A stretch of 64,000 nucleotides of DNA, taken from the NCBI RefSeq assembly GCF_900156545.1, contig NZ_FTNW01000005.1, positions 372,001 through 436,000 of the forward strand. Direction: 5' to 3'. How positions within the stretch are numbered: position 1 is the stretch's first letter; every line of letters starts with the position of its first letter. A program made the translations under genes and the position numbers. Positions 38,388 through 47,051 of this stretch are shown here, in pieces. The notes beneath the pieces are model-generated. The model saw only the letters and a list, made by a program, of their open reading frames with translations, made no database searches and was not told the DNA's origin. The DNA is from Aquipseudomonas alcaligenes (GTDB taxonomy: Bacteria > Pseudomonadota > Gammaproteobacteria > Pseudomonadales > Pseudomonadaceae).

Positions 38388-41084
38388 ATGCAGGCTAGCA
38401 ATCCGTCAGGGGCTGAAGCGGCCCTGACAGAGCAGACAGAACGGCTCAGAAGCTTCATCGACGGTACCAACATCGGAACCTGGGAGTGGAACGTTCAGAC
38501 GGGGGCGACCACTTTCAACGAACGCTGGGCCGAGATCATTGGCTACCGCCTGGCGGAGCTGGAGCCTGTCGACATCAATACCTGGCTGCGCCACGCGCAT
38601 CCCGACGACCTCGAAGAGTCTGGCGCCCGCCTGGAACGGCACTTCAAAGGCGAAACGCCGTTTTATGACTATCAATGCCGCATGCGCCACAAGTCGGGCC
38701 GCTGGGTCTGGGTCCATGACCGTGGGCGGGTGGTGAGTTGGACCGCGGATGGCAAGCCGCTGATGATGTATGGCACTCACGCCGACATCACCGAGATGCG
38801 CGAGCAGCAGGAGGCGGCCTACCGGACCAGTGCCCAGCTGCAGGCGATTCTCGACTCGGCGACCGGCGTCAGCATCATCGCCACTGCCCCCGACGGACTC
38901 ATCACCCTGTTCAACCGGGGGGCGGAGCGCCTGCTCGGATACCGGGCCGAGGAAATGGTCGGTGTGCAGACGCCGGCGCTCTTCCATCTCGAGGCCGAGG
39001 TCGAGCAACGCGGGCGTGAGCTGTCCCGGCTCGTGGGACGGGATATCAGCGGGTTCGAGGTTTTCGTGCACCTGGCTCGGCAGGGCGAGCCCCAGACGGA
39101 GCAGTGGACCTATGTGCACAGGGACGGAAGCTGTCGCCGGGTGAACCTGACGGTCAGCGCCATATTCGACAGCCAGGGCGAGATTTCCGGGTTTCTGGGG
39201 ATTGCCAGCGATATCTCCGAACTGGAGGTCACTTCCACCGCCTTGCAGCAGAGCGAGAGCCGTTTCCGGGGGCTGGTGGCCAACTTGCCCGGTGTGGTTT
39301 ACCGCTGTGAGAACGATGCGCAATGGACGATGCGCTACATGAGCGATGAGGTCACCTCGCTGACCGGCTATCCGGCCAGTGACTTCATCGATAACCGCGT
39401 CCGCAGCTTTTCCAGTGTCGTGCACCCGGATGATCTGCACATCACCTACCAGTCCGTCGCCGCCATTGAACGACATGAAAAATTTGAGCTCACCTACCGG
39501 CTCCGGCATGTCGATGGGCACAGCGTCTGGGTGAGGGAGCAGGGGCGCGGAGAATACGACGCCGACGGCAATCTGCTCTGGGTGTCCGGTTTCATCTGGG
39601 ACATCAGTGATCGCAAGGCGGCTGAGGATGCGCTGCGAGTCAGCGAGCGGCGCTTCAGCGGCGCATTCAACACCGCCCCTCAGGGCATGGCGATCGTTGA
39701 TCTCGACGGGCGTTGGCTGGAGGTCAACGATGCCCTTTGCCGCATGCTCGGTTACAGCCGTGAAGAACTGGTGCGGCTCGACTTCCAGCACATCACCCAC
39801 CCCGACGACCTGGCCAAGGACCTGCAGCTGCTGCAACAGCTGCTGGAGGGTGTGATTGCCGACTACCAGCTGGAGAAGCGTTACATCGACAAGCGTGGCG
39901 AGGTGTTGTGGATACTGCTTAGCGTGTCGCTGGTGCGTGACGCTCGGGGATTGCCGCTGCACTTTGTTTCCCAGATTCAGGACATCACGGCGCGCTTCGA
40001 AGCGAGCAGGCGGCTGCGCGAGCGTGAGGAGTACCTCAGTACCCTGCTGGATAACGTCATCGATGCCATCGTGACGATTGACGAGACCGGGCTGATCGAA
40101 ACGTTCAATCCGGCGGCCGAGCGGATTTTCGGTTACGGAAAAGCGGAGATCATCGGGCATAACGTCAAGCTGCTGATGCCGGCGGGTTACCGCGAGCAAC
40201 ATGACGGATACCTGGCGGCCTACCGCAACAGCGGTGTTCCGCGAATACTGGGTAAGGATCTGGAGCTGCCGGCGCAGCGTCGCAATGGCGAGCAGTTCAC
40301 CATGGAGCTGGCCGTCTCGCAGATCACCTTGCAGGGGCAGCGCCGCTTCATTGCCGTCATACGCGATATCAGTGAGCGCAAGCGCATTGAGCGCATGAAG
40401 AGCGAGTTCGTTTCCACCGTCAGCCATGAGCTGCGCACGCCGCTCACGTCGATTGCCGGGGCGCTGGGTCTGATCAATGGCGGCGCGCTGGGCGAAGTGC
40501 CGGCGCAGATGGGGGAAATGTTGCGCATCGCCCAGAGCAACAGCCAACGCCTGTCGGAACTGATCAATGACCTGCTGGACATGGACAAGCTGGTGGCTGG
40601 AAAGATGACGTTTGCCCTGCAGCCCCTGCCGCTCTGGCCGCTACTGGAGGCGGCCATCGAGCAGAATCAGCCCTATGCCGCGCAGCACTCGGTCGCTCTG
40701 CTGCTGCAGCCGCCCCGGCTGGATGTCGACGTACGGGTGGATCGGCAGCGTTTTGCGCAGATCATGGCGAACCTGCTGTCCAATGCTGCCAAGTTCTCCA
40801 CGCAGGGCGCCGAGGTCGAGGTGTCTGCGGCCCTGGCCGGCACGCGGGTGCGCATCAGTGTGCGTGACTGTGGTGTGGGCATCCCCGACGCCTTTCGCGC
40901 GCGCATTTTCGGTAAGTTTTCGCAGGCGGATGCCACGGACACCCGGCAGAAAGGTGGCACCGGTCTGGGGCTGGCGATCACCCGTGAGCTGACCGAGCGA
41001 ATGGCGGGGCAGATCGGATTTGAGTCGGCCGAGGGGTATGGGAGCACCTTCTGGGTGGAGCTGCCGGTGGAGCGTCAGTCTTGA
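38388..41084 (+). CDS. Cytoplasmic sensor histidine kinase with five PAS domains (cassette kinase 1)
   Basis: An 898-residue soluble kinase with no TM helix. Five PAS domains follow one another (about 20-140, 145-270, 275-400, 405-525, 535-655); PAS1 and PAS3 have the PAC-rich PAS_3 look (FNERWAEIIGY, VHPDDLHITYQ). HisKA has phospho-acceptor His680 in SHELRTPLTSIAG, and HATPase has NLLSNAAKF, DCGVGIPD and GGTGLGLA. PAS5 resembles FixL (LLMPAGYREQHDGYL), with His605 at the heme-ligand position. There is no receiver domain, so phosphate must go to a separate protein. The start is ATG 38388, although the frame is open 54 codons upstream. The next gene overlaps at TTGA. Confidence 0.9.
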   Translation: MQASNPSGAEAALTEQTERLRSFIDGTNIGTWEWNVQTGATTFNERWAEIIGYRLAELEPVDINTWLRHAHPDDLEESGARLERHFKGETPFYDYQCRMRHKSGRWVWVHDRGRVVSWTADGKPLMMYGTHADITEMREQQEAAYRTSAQLQAILDSATGVSIIATAPDGLITLFNRGAERLLGYRAEEMVGVQTPALFHLEAEVEQRGRELSRLVGRDISGFEVFVHLARQGEPQTEQWTYVHRDGSCRRVNLTVSAIFDSQGEISGFLGIASDISELEVTSTALQQSESRFRGLVANLPGVVYRCENDAQWTMRYMSDEVTSLTGYPASDFIDNRVRSFSSVVHPDDLHITYQSVAAIERHEKFELTYRLRHVDGHSVWVREQGRGEYDADGNLLWVSGFIWDISDRKAAEDALRVSERRFSGAFNTAPQGMAIVDLDGRWLEVNDALCRMLGYSREELVRLDFQHITHPDDLAKDLQLLQQLLEGVIADYQLEKRYIDKRGEVLWILLSVSLVRDARGLPLHFVSQIQDITARFEASRRLREREEYLSTLLDNVIDAIVTIDETGLIETFNPAAERIFGYGKAEIIGHNVKLLMPAGYREQHDGYLAAYRNSGVPRILGKDLELPAQRRNGEQFTMELAVSQITLQGQRRFIAVIRDISERKRIERMKSEFVSTVSHELRTPLTSIAGALGLINGGALGEVPAQMGEMLRIAQSNSQRLSELINDLLDMDKLVAGKMTFALQPLPLWPLLEAAIEQNQPYAAQHSVALLLQPPRLDVDVRVDRQRFAQIMANLLSNAAKFSTQGAEVEVSAALAGTRVRISVRDCGVGIPDAFRARIFGKFSQADATDTRQKGGTGLGLAITRELTERMAGQIGFESAEGYGSTFWVELPVERQS

Positions 41085-42988
41085 ATCGCTCCACACGAAG
41101 GCCGGGGCTGCTGGCCGGTATAGGACTTTTGGCACTGGCACTGACGCTGGGTGGCCTGGTTGAGCTGGGGATGTGGCGCTACAGCCAGTATCGGCACCTG
41201 GAGGAACAGCGCTTTCTGCGCGCTCAGGCCTATGAGATGAAGGCGGTCCTGCTGGCCGAACTGAATGCCAGCCTGCACCTTGCCAGTGGTCTGGCGAGTT
41301 ATGTGCCGGCCAAGCAGGGGCGGCTGGCGGCGGCTGAACTGCAGCCCTGGCTGCAGGGGCTTTTCGCTCAGGGGCGCCACATCCGCAATATCGGCTTGGC
41401 CCCAGACAACCGCATTGCCTTCCTGTATCCACTGGCCGGCAATGAGTCGGCGCTGGGCCTCTATTACCCGGATGTTGCCGAGCAGTGGCCTCTCATTCAG
41501 CGCATCATCGAAAGTCGTGAGCCGCGCCTGGATGGGCCGCTGAACCTGGTGCAGGGCGGCAGGGGGCTGGTCTACAGGGTGCCCGTGTATCTGCCGGATC
41601 AGCGCTACTGGGGCCTGATCAGCACGGTCATTGACTTCGATCGGCTTATTGCGCACTTGCAGGCATTGGCGCGCAAGCGCGATCTCTCCGTCGCCTGGCT
41701 GCCGTTCGATGCCCCGGCTGTGGATGCCTCAAACAGCGTGCGCTTGCCGGTATCACTGGCCGGGGCGCAGTGGCAGCTTCAGGTGGCCGCAGCGCCGCAA
41801 CCGGCGCTCTCTTTGCTATTGGCGAGGGCTCTGGGCTGGAGCGTCGCCCTGCTGATCACGTTGCTGGCCGGCTGGATGGTGCACTTGCAGCTGCGCCGGG
41901 CGAGCCTGGCGCAGGCGCTGAACCGGAGCCAGCAGGATTTCATGCGAGCCTTCGACATGGCGCCACAGGGCATGGCGATGTTGAACGCCTCGGCGCAGCT
42001 GGTGGAGGCCAACCAGGCGCTGTGCCAGCTCCTCAAGCGCGGTCGTGGAGAACTGCTGGGGGCCGCACTGTCCGACTACTGTCTCCCCGACGATCGCGAG
42101 GTCGTGCGCCGGCACCTCGCACAGAACGCCGAGCAGGCGCGCGCGGGCTGGACGATGCAGGTGCTCGACGCAGAGCAGAGTGCCGTCGATGTGGAGTGCA
42201 ATGTCTCCTGGCTGGGGCTATCTGCGACGGGGGAGTCGCTCTGCATCCTGCATCTTCAGGACATTACCGAACGCTTGCGACTCCAGCGGCTGCAGCGCGA
42301 GTTCATTGCCAGTGTCAGCCACGAACTGCGCACACCGCTGACGGCTATTGCCGGTTCTCTCGGTTTGCTCAGCGGCGGCGCCCTGGGCGAGGTACCGCAG
42401 GCCATGCAACCACTGCTGAACATCGCGCACTCGAACAGCCTGCGCTTGCAGGAACTGATCAACGACCTGCTGGACATGGAAAAGCTGATGGCAGGGAAGA
42501 TGCGTTACGACATCCGCGAGCAACCCTTATGGCCGCTGCTGGAAGATGCGATAGCGCACAATCAGCCCTATGCCGATCAGTATCAGGTCGTGCTTGAACT
42601 GTCCGGGGAGCCTGTCGAGGCAAGTGTCGCTGTCGACAGCCAGCGTCTGGCGCAGATTCTGGCCAATCTGCTCTCCAATGCGGCCAAGTTTTCCCGCCCC
42701 GGATCTGTCGTGACGGTGCAGGCGCATGTCGATGGCGATTGTGTCAGGATCAGTGTCAACGACCGTGGCATTGGTATCCACGAAGAGTTCAGGAACCGCA
42801 TCTTCAGCCGGTTTGCCCAGGCAGATGGCGGCGATGCGCGTCAGAAGGGCGGTACCGGGTTAGGTCTGGCCATCTGCAAGGAGTTGGTCGAGGCCATGTC
42901 GGGGCAGATCGGCTACGAGTCACAGGCGCAGCAGGGCAGTACCTTCTGGTTCGAGCTGCCCATCGCCAATAGGGTGGTCAGGGTATGA
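41081..42988 (+). CDS. Membrane sensor histidine kinase, CHASE-like plus PAS (cassette kinase 2)
   Basis: A 635-residue kinase. TM1 (about 10-30, LAGIGLLALALTLGGLVELG) and TM2 (about 250-270, ALGWSVALLITLLAGWMV) enclose a roughly 215-residue periplasmic domain with CHASE features (HIRNIGLAPDNRIAFLYPLAGNESALGL, RVPVYLPDQRYWGLIS). One PAS (about 285-400) precedes HisKA with His414 (SHELRTPLTAIAG) and HATPase (NLLSNAAKFSRPG, GGTGLGLA). The start is TTG 41081 overlapping the previous stop, with GGAG eight bases upstream; the next ATG would cut off TM1. The kinase core is very similar to that of the kinases before and after it. There is no receiver. Confidence 0.88.
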   Translation: MNRSTRRPGLLAGIGLLALALTLGGLVELGMWRYSQYRHLEEQRFLRAQAYEMKAVLLAELNASLHLASGLASYVPAKQGRLAAAELQPWLQGLFAQGRHIRNIGLAPDNRIAFLYPLAGNESALGLYYPDVAEQWPLIQRIIESREPRLDGPLNLVQGGRGLVYRVPVYLPDQRYWGLISTVIDFDRLIAHLQALARKRDLSVAWLPFDAPAVDASNSVRLPVSLAGAQWQLQVAAAPQPALSLLLARALGWSVALLITLLAGWMVHLQLRRASLAQALNRSQQDFMRAFDMAPQGMAMLNASAQLVEANQALCQLLKRGRGELLGAALSDYCLPDDREVVRRHLAQNAEQARAGWTMQVLDAEQSAVDVECNVSWLGLSATGESLCILHLQDITERLRLQRLQREFIASVSHELRTPLTAIAGSLGLLSGGALGEVPQAMQPLLNIAHSNSLRLQELINDLLDMEKLMAGKMRYDIREQPLWPLLEDAIAHNQPYADQYQVVLELSGEPVEASVAVDSQRLAQILANLLSNAAKFSRPGSVVTVQAHVDGDCVRISVNDRGIGIHEEFRNRIFSRFAQADGGDARQKGGTGLGLAICKELVEAMSGQIGYESQAQQGSTFWFELPIANRVVRV

Positions 42989-44985
42989 CGACACGCAAGC
43001 ATCAGGGGCATCCGCCCACACCGCCGAATGAGCGCCAGCGCCTCGCCGCGCTGCTCGAGTTTGAGCTTCTGGATACCCCTGCCGAGGCGATGTTCGACAA
43101 CATCACGGCGCTGGCGGCGCAGATTTGCGAAACACCGATCGCCCTCATCTCGCTGGTCGATGCCGAGCGGCAGTGGTTCAAGAGCCGGCAGGGCCTGGAC
43201 GCCCCTGAGACGCCGCGCGAGTTGGCGTTCTGTGCTCACGCGATCAACGGCGAGACCCTGTTCGAGGTGGAAAACGCCCTGCTGGATCCGCGCTTCAGGC
43301 ACAACCCGCTGGTGACCGGTGCCCCGGATATTCGCTTTTACGCGGGCATGCCGCTGGCTGACGGGGAGGGCCACAACCTGGGCACCCTGTGCGTCATCGA
43401 TCGCCAGCCGCGTCAGCTCAGTGGGCAGCAGAAGGACGCCCTGCGGTTGCTGGCCCAGCAGACCATCAGCTTGTTCGAGCTGCGTTTGCAGACGCGGCGG
43501 CAGCAAGAGCAGGCCGCGCTGCACAAAGCGATTCTGAGCAGTGTGGGGACTGCCGTGCTGGTCACCGACATGGAGGGGGTGATTCGCCAGGCCAGCCCGG
43601 GGGTGCATCCGCTGCTGGGCTATGAGGTGGGGGCTCTGGTCGGTCAAAGTCTGGAGCTGGTGCTGCCCGATCAGGGGCGTCAGCTGCGGCCCGATCCATC
43701 CGGGTCGTTCACCGGCCCAGGCGTCGAGCAGGCTAGCCTGCATGAGTTGAATGCGCGGCATCGCAAAGGACAGCGCATTCCCGTGTTGTTCAGCCTGGCA
43801 CCGATTGCCATGGATGGCAGTCCGCAGCTGGGGTATCTGTGCATCCTCAATGACCTGAGCTACCGCGAGGAGGCCCTGCAGCGCCTGCAGCATATCGCCG
43901 GGCAACTGCCTGGCGTGGTCTATCAGTTCCAGCTGCGTCGCGATGGCCGAAGCTGCTTTCCCTACGCCAGCGAAGGGTTGCAGGACGTTTACGGACTGCT
44001 GCCCGAGCAGGTGAGGGAGGATGCGCGTCTCGTTTTCGCGCGAATCCACCCGGATGATCTGCCCGCCGTGACCGCCAGCATCCAGGAGTCAGCGGATAGC
44101 TTGAGTGTCTGGCACAGGGAGTACCGATTTCTTCACCCCGCGAAGGGCCTCATCTGGCTGGAGGGCAGGGCCGCGCCCCAGCGGCGTGCCGATGACAGCA
44201 TTCTCTGGCACGGCTTCATCACCGATATCACGCAACGCAAGCGGCTGGAGCAGATGAAAAGCGAGTTCGTCTCGACGGTCAGCCACGAGTTACGCACCCC
44301 CCTGACCTCCATTGCAGGCTCGTTGGGGTTGATCAATGGTGAGGCGCTGGGGCCTGTGCCGGAAGCGATGCGCGAGATGCTGCTGATTGCGCAGAACAAT
44401 TCCCAGCGCTTGCGCCAACTGATCGACGATCTGCTGGACATGGACAAGTTGCTTGCGGGCAAGATGAGCTTTATCCCGCAGCTTCTGGATCTGGACCATC
44501 TGCTTGCCGAGTGTGCCGCCAGCCATCAGGGTTTTGCCCGTCAGCATGAGGTGCAGCTGCGCTACGCGGGCGGGCCGGCAGCGCAGGTGATGGCGGATCC
44601 CCTGCGCCTGCAGCAGGTGCTGAGCAATCTGCTGTCCAATGCGCTGAAGTTTTCCCCGGCGGGCAGTCAGGTCGTCCTGTATACCCAGGCGATGGGTGGG
44701 CGGATAAGGATCGCGGTGGCTGATCAGGGGCCGGGTATCCCTGCCGAGTTCGTTGATCGGCTCTTCGAGAAGTTCTCCCAGGCCGATGCCAGTGATCGCC
44801 GGCAGAAAGGCGGTACGGGGCTGGGTCTGGCCATCAGCAAGGAGCTGATCGAGCGCATGGGCGGGGTGATTGGCTTCTATCCTCGCCCCGAGGGCGGTAG
44901 CGTGTTCTGGATTGAATTGCCGGCGCAGCGTCAGGGGGACCCTGTAGCCCCGCCTGCTGCCTGCGAGGAGGATGATCATGGGTGA
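42985..44985 (+). CDS. Cytoplasmic GAF-PAS-PAS sensor histidine kinase (cassette kinase 3)
   Basis: A 666-residue soluble kinase. The N-terminal GAF domain (about 20-165) is of the common FCAHAINGETLFEVENALLDPRF type that often senses small ligands or redox state. Two PAS domains follow (about 180-295 and 305-420), then HisKA with His434 (MKSEFVSTVSHELRTPLTSIAG, nearly the same as kinase 1) and HATPase (NLLSNALKFSPAG, DQGPGIPAEF, GGTGLGLA). The ATG overlaps the kinase 2 stop, and the lone receiver gene overlaps its end by 8 bp. There is no TM and no receiver. Confidence 0.9.
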   Translation: MTTRKHQGHPPTPPNERQRLAALLEFELLDTPAEAMFDNITALAAQICETPIALISLVDAERQWFKSRQGLDAPETPRELAFCAHAINGETLFEVENALLDPRFRHNPLVTGAPDIRFYAGMPLADGEGHNLGTLCVIDRQPRQLSGQQKDALRLLAQQTISLFELRLQTRRQQEQAALHKAILSSVGTAVLVTDMEGVIRQASPGVHPLLGYEVGALVGQSLELVLPDQGRQLRPDPSGSFTGPGVEQASLHELNARHRKGQRIPVLFSLAPIAMDGSPQLGYLCILNDLSYREEALQRLQHIAGQLPGVVYQFQLRRDGRSCFPYASEGLQDVYGLLPEQVREDARLVFARIHPDDLPAVTASIQESADSLSVWHREYRFLHPAKGLIWLEGRAAPQRRADDSILWHGFITDITQRKRLEQMKSEFVSTVSHELRTPLTSIAGSLGLINGEALGPVPEAMREMLLIAQNNSQRLRQLIDDLLDMDKLLAGKMSFIPQLLDLDHLLAECAASHQGFARQHEVQLRYAGGPAAQVMADPLRLQQVLSNLLSNALKFSPAGSQVVLYTQAMGGRIRIAVADQGPGIPAEFVDRLFEKFSQADASDRRQKGGTGLGLAISKELIERMGGVIGFYPRPEGGSVFWIELPAQRQGDPVAPPAACEEDDHG

Positions 44986-45364
44986 GCTCAGGCGCATATT
45001 GCACGTGGAGGATGACCCCTCCATTCAGGCGGTGGCCAAGGTGGCGCTGGAGGCTGTCGGCGGGTTCGAGGTATTGAGTTGCTGCAGCGGTCAGGAGGCT
45101 CTGGATGAGGTGGTGAACTTTGCGCCGGACTTCATCCTGCTGGATGTGATGATGCCCGGGATGGACGGTCCGCAGACGCTTGAGCGGCTCGTCGAGCTGG
45201 TCGACATCAAGGCGATTCCCGTGGCATTCATGACGGCCAAGGTGCAACCTCCAGAGGTCGATTACTATCTGAGCCTGGGCGCGCGTGACGTGATCATCAA
45301 GCCTTTCGACCCGATGCAGTTGGCAAGTCAGATACGCGCCATTTGGAGCCGCTCGCATGGATAA
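44978..45364 (+). CDS. Single-domain response regulator (CheY/Spo0F-like)
   Basis: A 128-residue stand-alone receiver: acidic pocket EDD at 11-13, phospho-acceptor Asp56 (FILLDVMMPGMDG), Thr in AFMTAK and Lys in VIIKPFDP. With no output domain, it probably shuttles phosphate from the three kinases to the Hpt domain of the next protein, like Spo0F. The start is ATG 44978, which has GAGGAG seven bases upstream; ATG 44972 is too close to that site. It overlaps both neighbours (8 bp each side), indicating strict co-expression. Confidence 0.92.
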   Translation: MGELRRILHVEDDPSIQAVAKVALEAVGGFEVLSCCSGQEALDEVVNFAPDFILLDVMMPGMDGPQTLERLVELVDIKAIPVAFMTAKVQPPEVDYYLSLGARDVIIKPFDPMQLASQIRAIWSRSHG

Positions 45365-47015
45365 ACAGAAACAGTTGGCGGACCTGCAGGCCCAGTTGCA
45401 GATACTGGGGGAGCAATTCGCTCTGCGGCTCAAGGAGGAGTTACCTCAACTAGCCGAGAAGGCCTGCTATCTGCAGCGCTCCTCGGACCCCTCCGAGCAG
45501 CTGGCGCACCTGCAGGCTCTGCGCAGCCAGCTGCACAAGCTCGCGGGAAGTGCCGGAACCTTCGGCTTCAAGGTGCTGGGCGATCAGGCGCGCGCACTCG
45601 AGCAGCAGGCCCAGCAGTGGCTCAATAGCCTGGAGCTGCAGCACCAGGGGCTGGATACCTTTGTGGCGGATGTCCAGCAGCTTGCCGGTAGCGTGGAACT
45701 CTCTGCCGTTGCCGAAGTGATTGCGCCGCCGCAGGACTGGCCGCGCAAGGAGTCTCCGGTGGGCGACGAGCGGCGCATCTACATCCTGGAGGATGAGGAC
45801 AGTGTGGGCGAGAACATCCGCCGCACGCTCTCCACTTTCGGATACCAGGCTCGCCACTTTACCGGCACTGCCGATCTCGACCAGGCGCTGGCCGAGCAGC
45901 TGCCGGACGCGTTGATAGTCGACGTCAACCTCGGCGACGCCCAGCAGAACGGGCTGGAGTATGTGTCTTCCCTGCAGCAGCGCCTGCCGCAGGCACTGCC
46001 GGTGCTGGTGCTGACGACGCAAACTGATTTCGACACCCAGCTGCAGGCGGCACGTCTGGGGGCCGTGGGCTTTTTCAGCAAGCCGGTGGATGTCGCCAAA
46101 CTGGAAAGCCGTCTTGAGCAGTGCTTCGCCCAGCATGCGGGGGCGCCCTACCGGGTAGTGATCGTCGATGACGACCACGCGCTGACCAACCGTTACCGCC
46201 TGGTGCTGAGCGGAGCCAATATGCTGGTGGAGGTCGTCAATGAGCCTGCCCGGCTGTTCGAGGCGATTGCACAGTTCAGTCCGGAAGTGCTGCTGCTGGA
46301 TGTGGACATGCCAGGCTGCTCGGGCCCCGAGCTGGCGCAGATGGTACGGTTCAATGACGACTGGATCAGGATACCCATCATCTATCTGTCGGCCGAGACC
46401 GATATCGGCCTGCAGATGAGCGCGCTGCTCAAGGCCGGGGATGATTTCGTTACCAAGCCCATCTCCGACAAGAGCCTGGTCGCAACCGTGTTTTCCCGGG
46501 CGCAGAGGGCGCGGTTGCTCAGCAATGCGCTGTCGCGAGACAGCCTGACGGGACTGCTGAAGCATGCCGATATCAAGGAACAGGTTGCGATTGAATATCA
46601 GCGCGCCCAGCGTACGGGCAAACCCATGAGCGTGGTCATGCTGGACATCGACCACTTCAAGAAGGTCAATGACTCATATGGTCATGGCGTTGGCGATAAT
46701 GTCATCCGGGCTCTGGCCAACCTGCTCAGGCAGAGGCTCCGCAGGGTGGACAGCCTTGGGCGATATGGTGGTGAAGAGTTTATGGCCGTGCTCCCCGAGT
46801 GCAGCGGAGAGCACGCATTGCAGGTGCTTGATGAAATTCGCCAGCAGTTCGCGCGGATCAGCTTTTCCAGCGACGTCGGCGATTTCAGCGTCAGCCTCAG
46901 CGCGGGGGTGGCGTCATGCGTCACGCTGGATGCCGGCGCGCTGATCGAGGCCGCCGACAAGGCGCTCTACTCGGCGAAGCACTCGGGGCGTAACCAGGTC
47001 TGCCTGGCTGAATAA
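45357..47015 (+). CDS. Hpt-REC-REC-GGDEF diguanylate cyclase (cassette output)
   Basis: A 552-residue soluble protein. The N-terminal Hpt domain (about 1-120) carries phospho-His60 in LHKLAGSAGTFG. REC1 (about 141-258) has Asp189 in LIVDVNLGD. REC2 (about 264-385) has Asp315 in LLLDVDMPG and the conserved Lys in VTKPIS. The C-terminal GGDEF domain (about 390-552) has an intact catalytic GGEEF at 471-475 and an inhibitory RxxD (RRVD) five residues before it. It should make c-di-GMP under phosphorelay control and feedback inhibition. No EAL is present. It overlaps the receiver gene by 8 bp. Confidence 0.92.
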   Translation: MDKQKQLADLQAQLQILGEQFALRLKEELPQLAEKACYLQRSSDPSEQLAHLQALRSQLHKLAGSAGTFGFKVLGDQARALEQQAQQWLNSLELQHQGLDTFVADVQQLAGSVELSAVAEVIAPPQDWPRKESPVGDERRIYILEDEDSVGENIRRTLSTFGYQARHFTGTADLDQALAEQLPDALIVDVNLGDAQQNGLEYVSSLQQRLPQALPVLVLTTQTDFDTQLQAARLGAVGFFSKPVDVAKLESRLEQCFAQHAGAPYRVVIVDDDHALTNRYRLVLSGANMLVEVVNEPARLFEAIAQFSPEVLLLDVDMPGCSGPELAQMVRFNDDWIRIPIIYLSAETDIGLQMSALLKAGDDFVTKPISDKSLVATVFSRAQRARLLSNALSRDSLTGLLKHADIKEQVAIEYQRAQRTGKPMSVVMLDIDHFKKVNDSYGHGVGDNVIRALANLLRQRLRRVDSLGRYGGEEFMAVLPECSGEHALQVLDEIRQQFARISFSSDVGDFSVSLSAGVASCVTLDAGALIEAADKALYSAKHSGRNQVCLAE

Positions 47016-47051
47016 GCGCGCGAACGCCCGTCTCACGAGGTCGGGCGAGGG

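Noticed and set aside
38388..47015. Genomic island with integrase at the phosphorelay cassette
   Set aside because: No integrase, transposase, tRNA or direct repeats flank it, and base composition looks like the neighbours. Insertion is inferred only from gene-order comparison.
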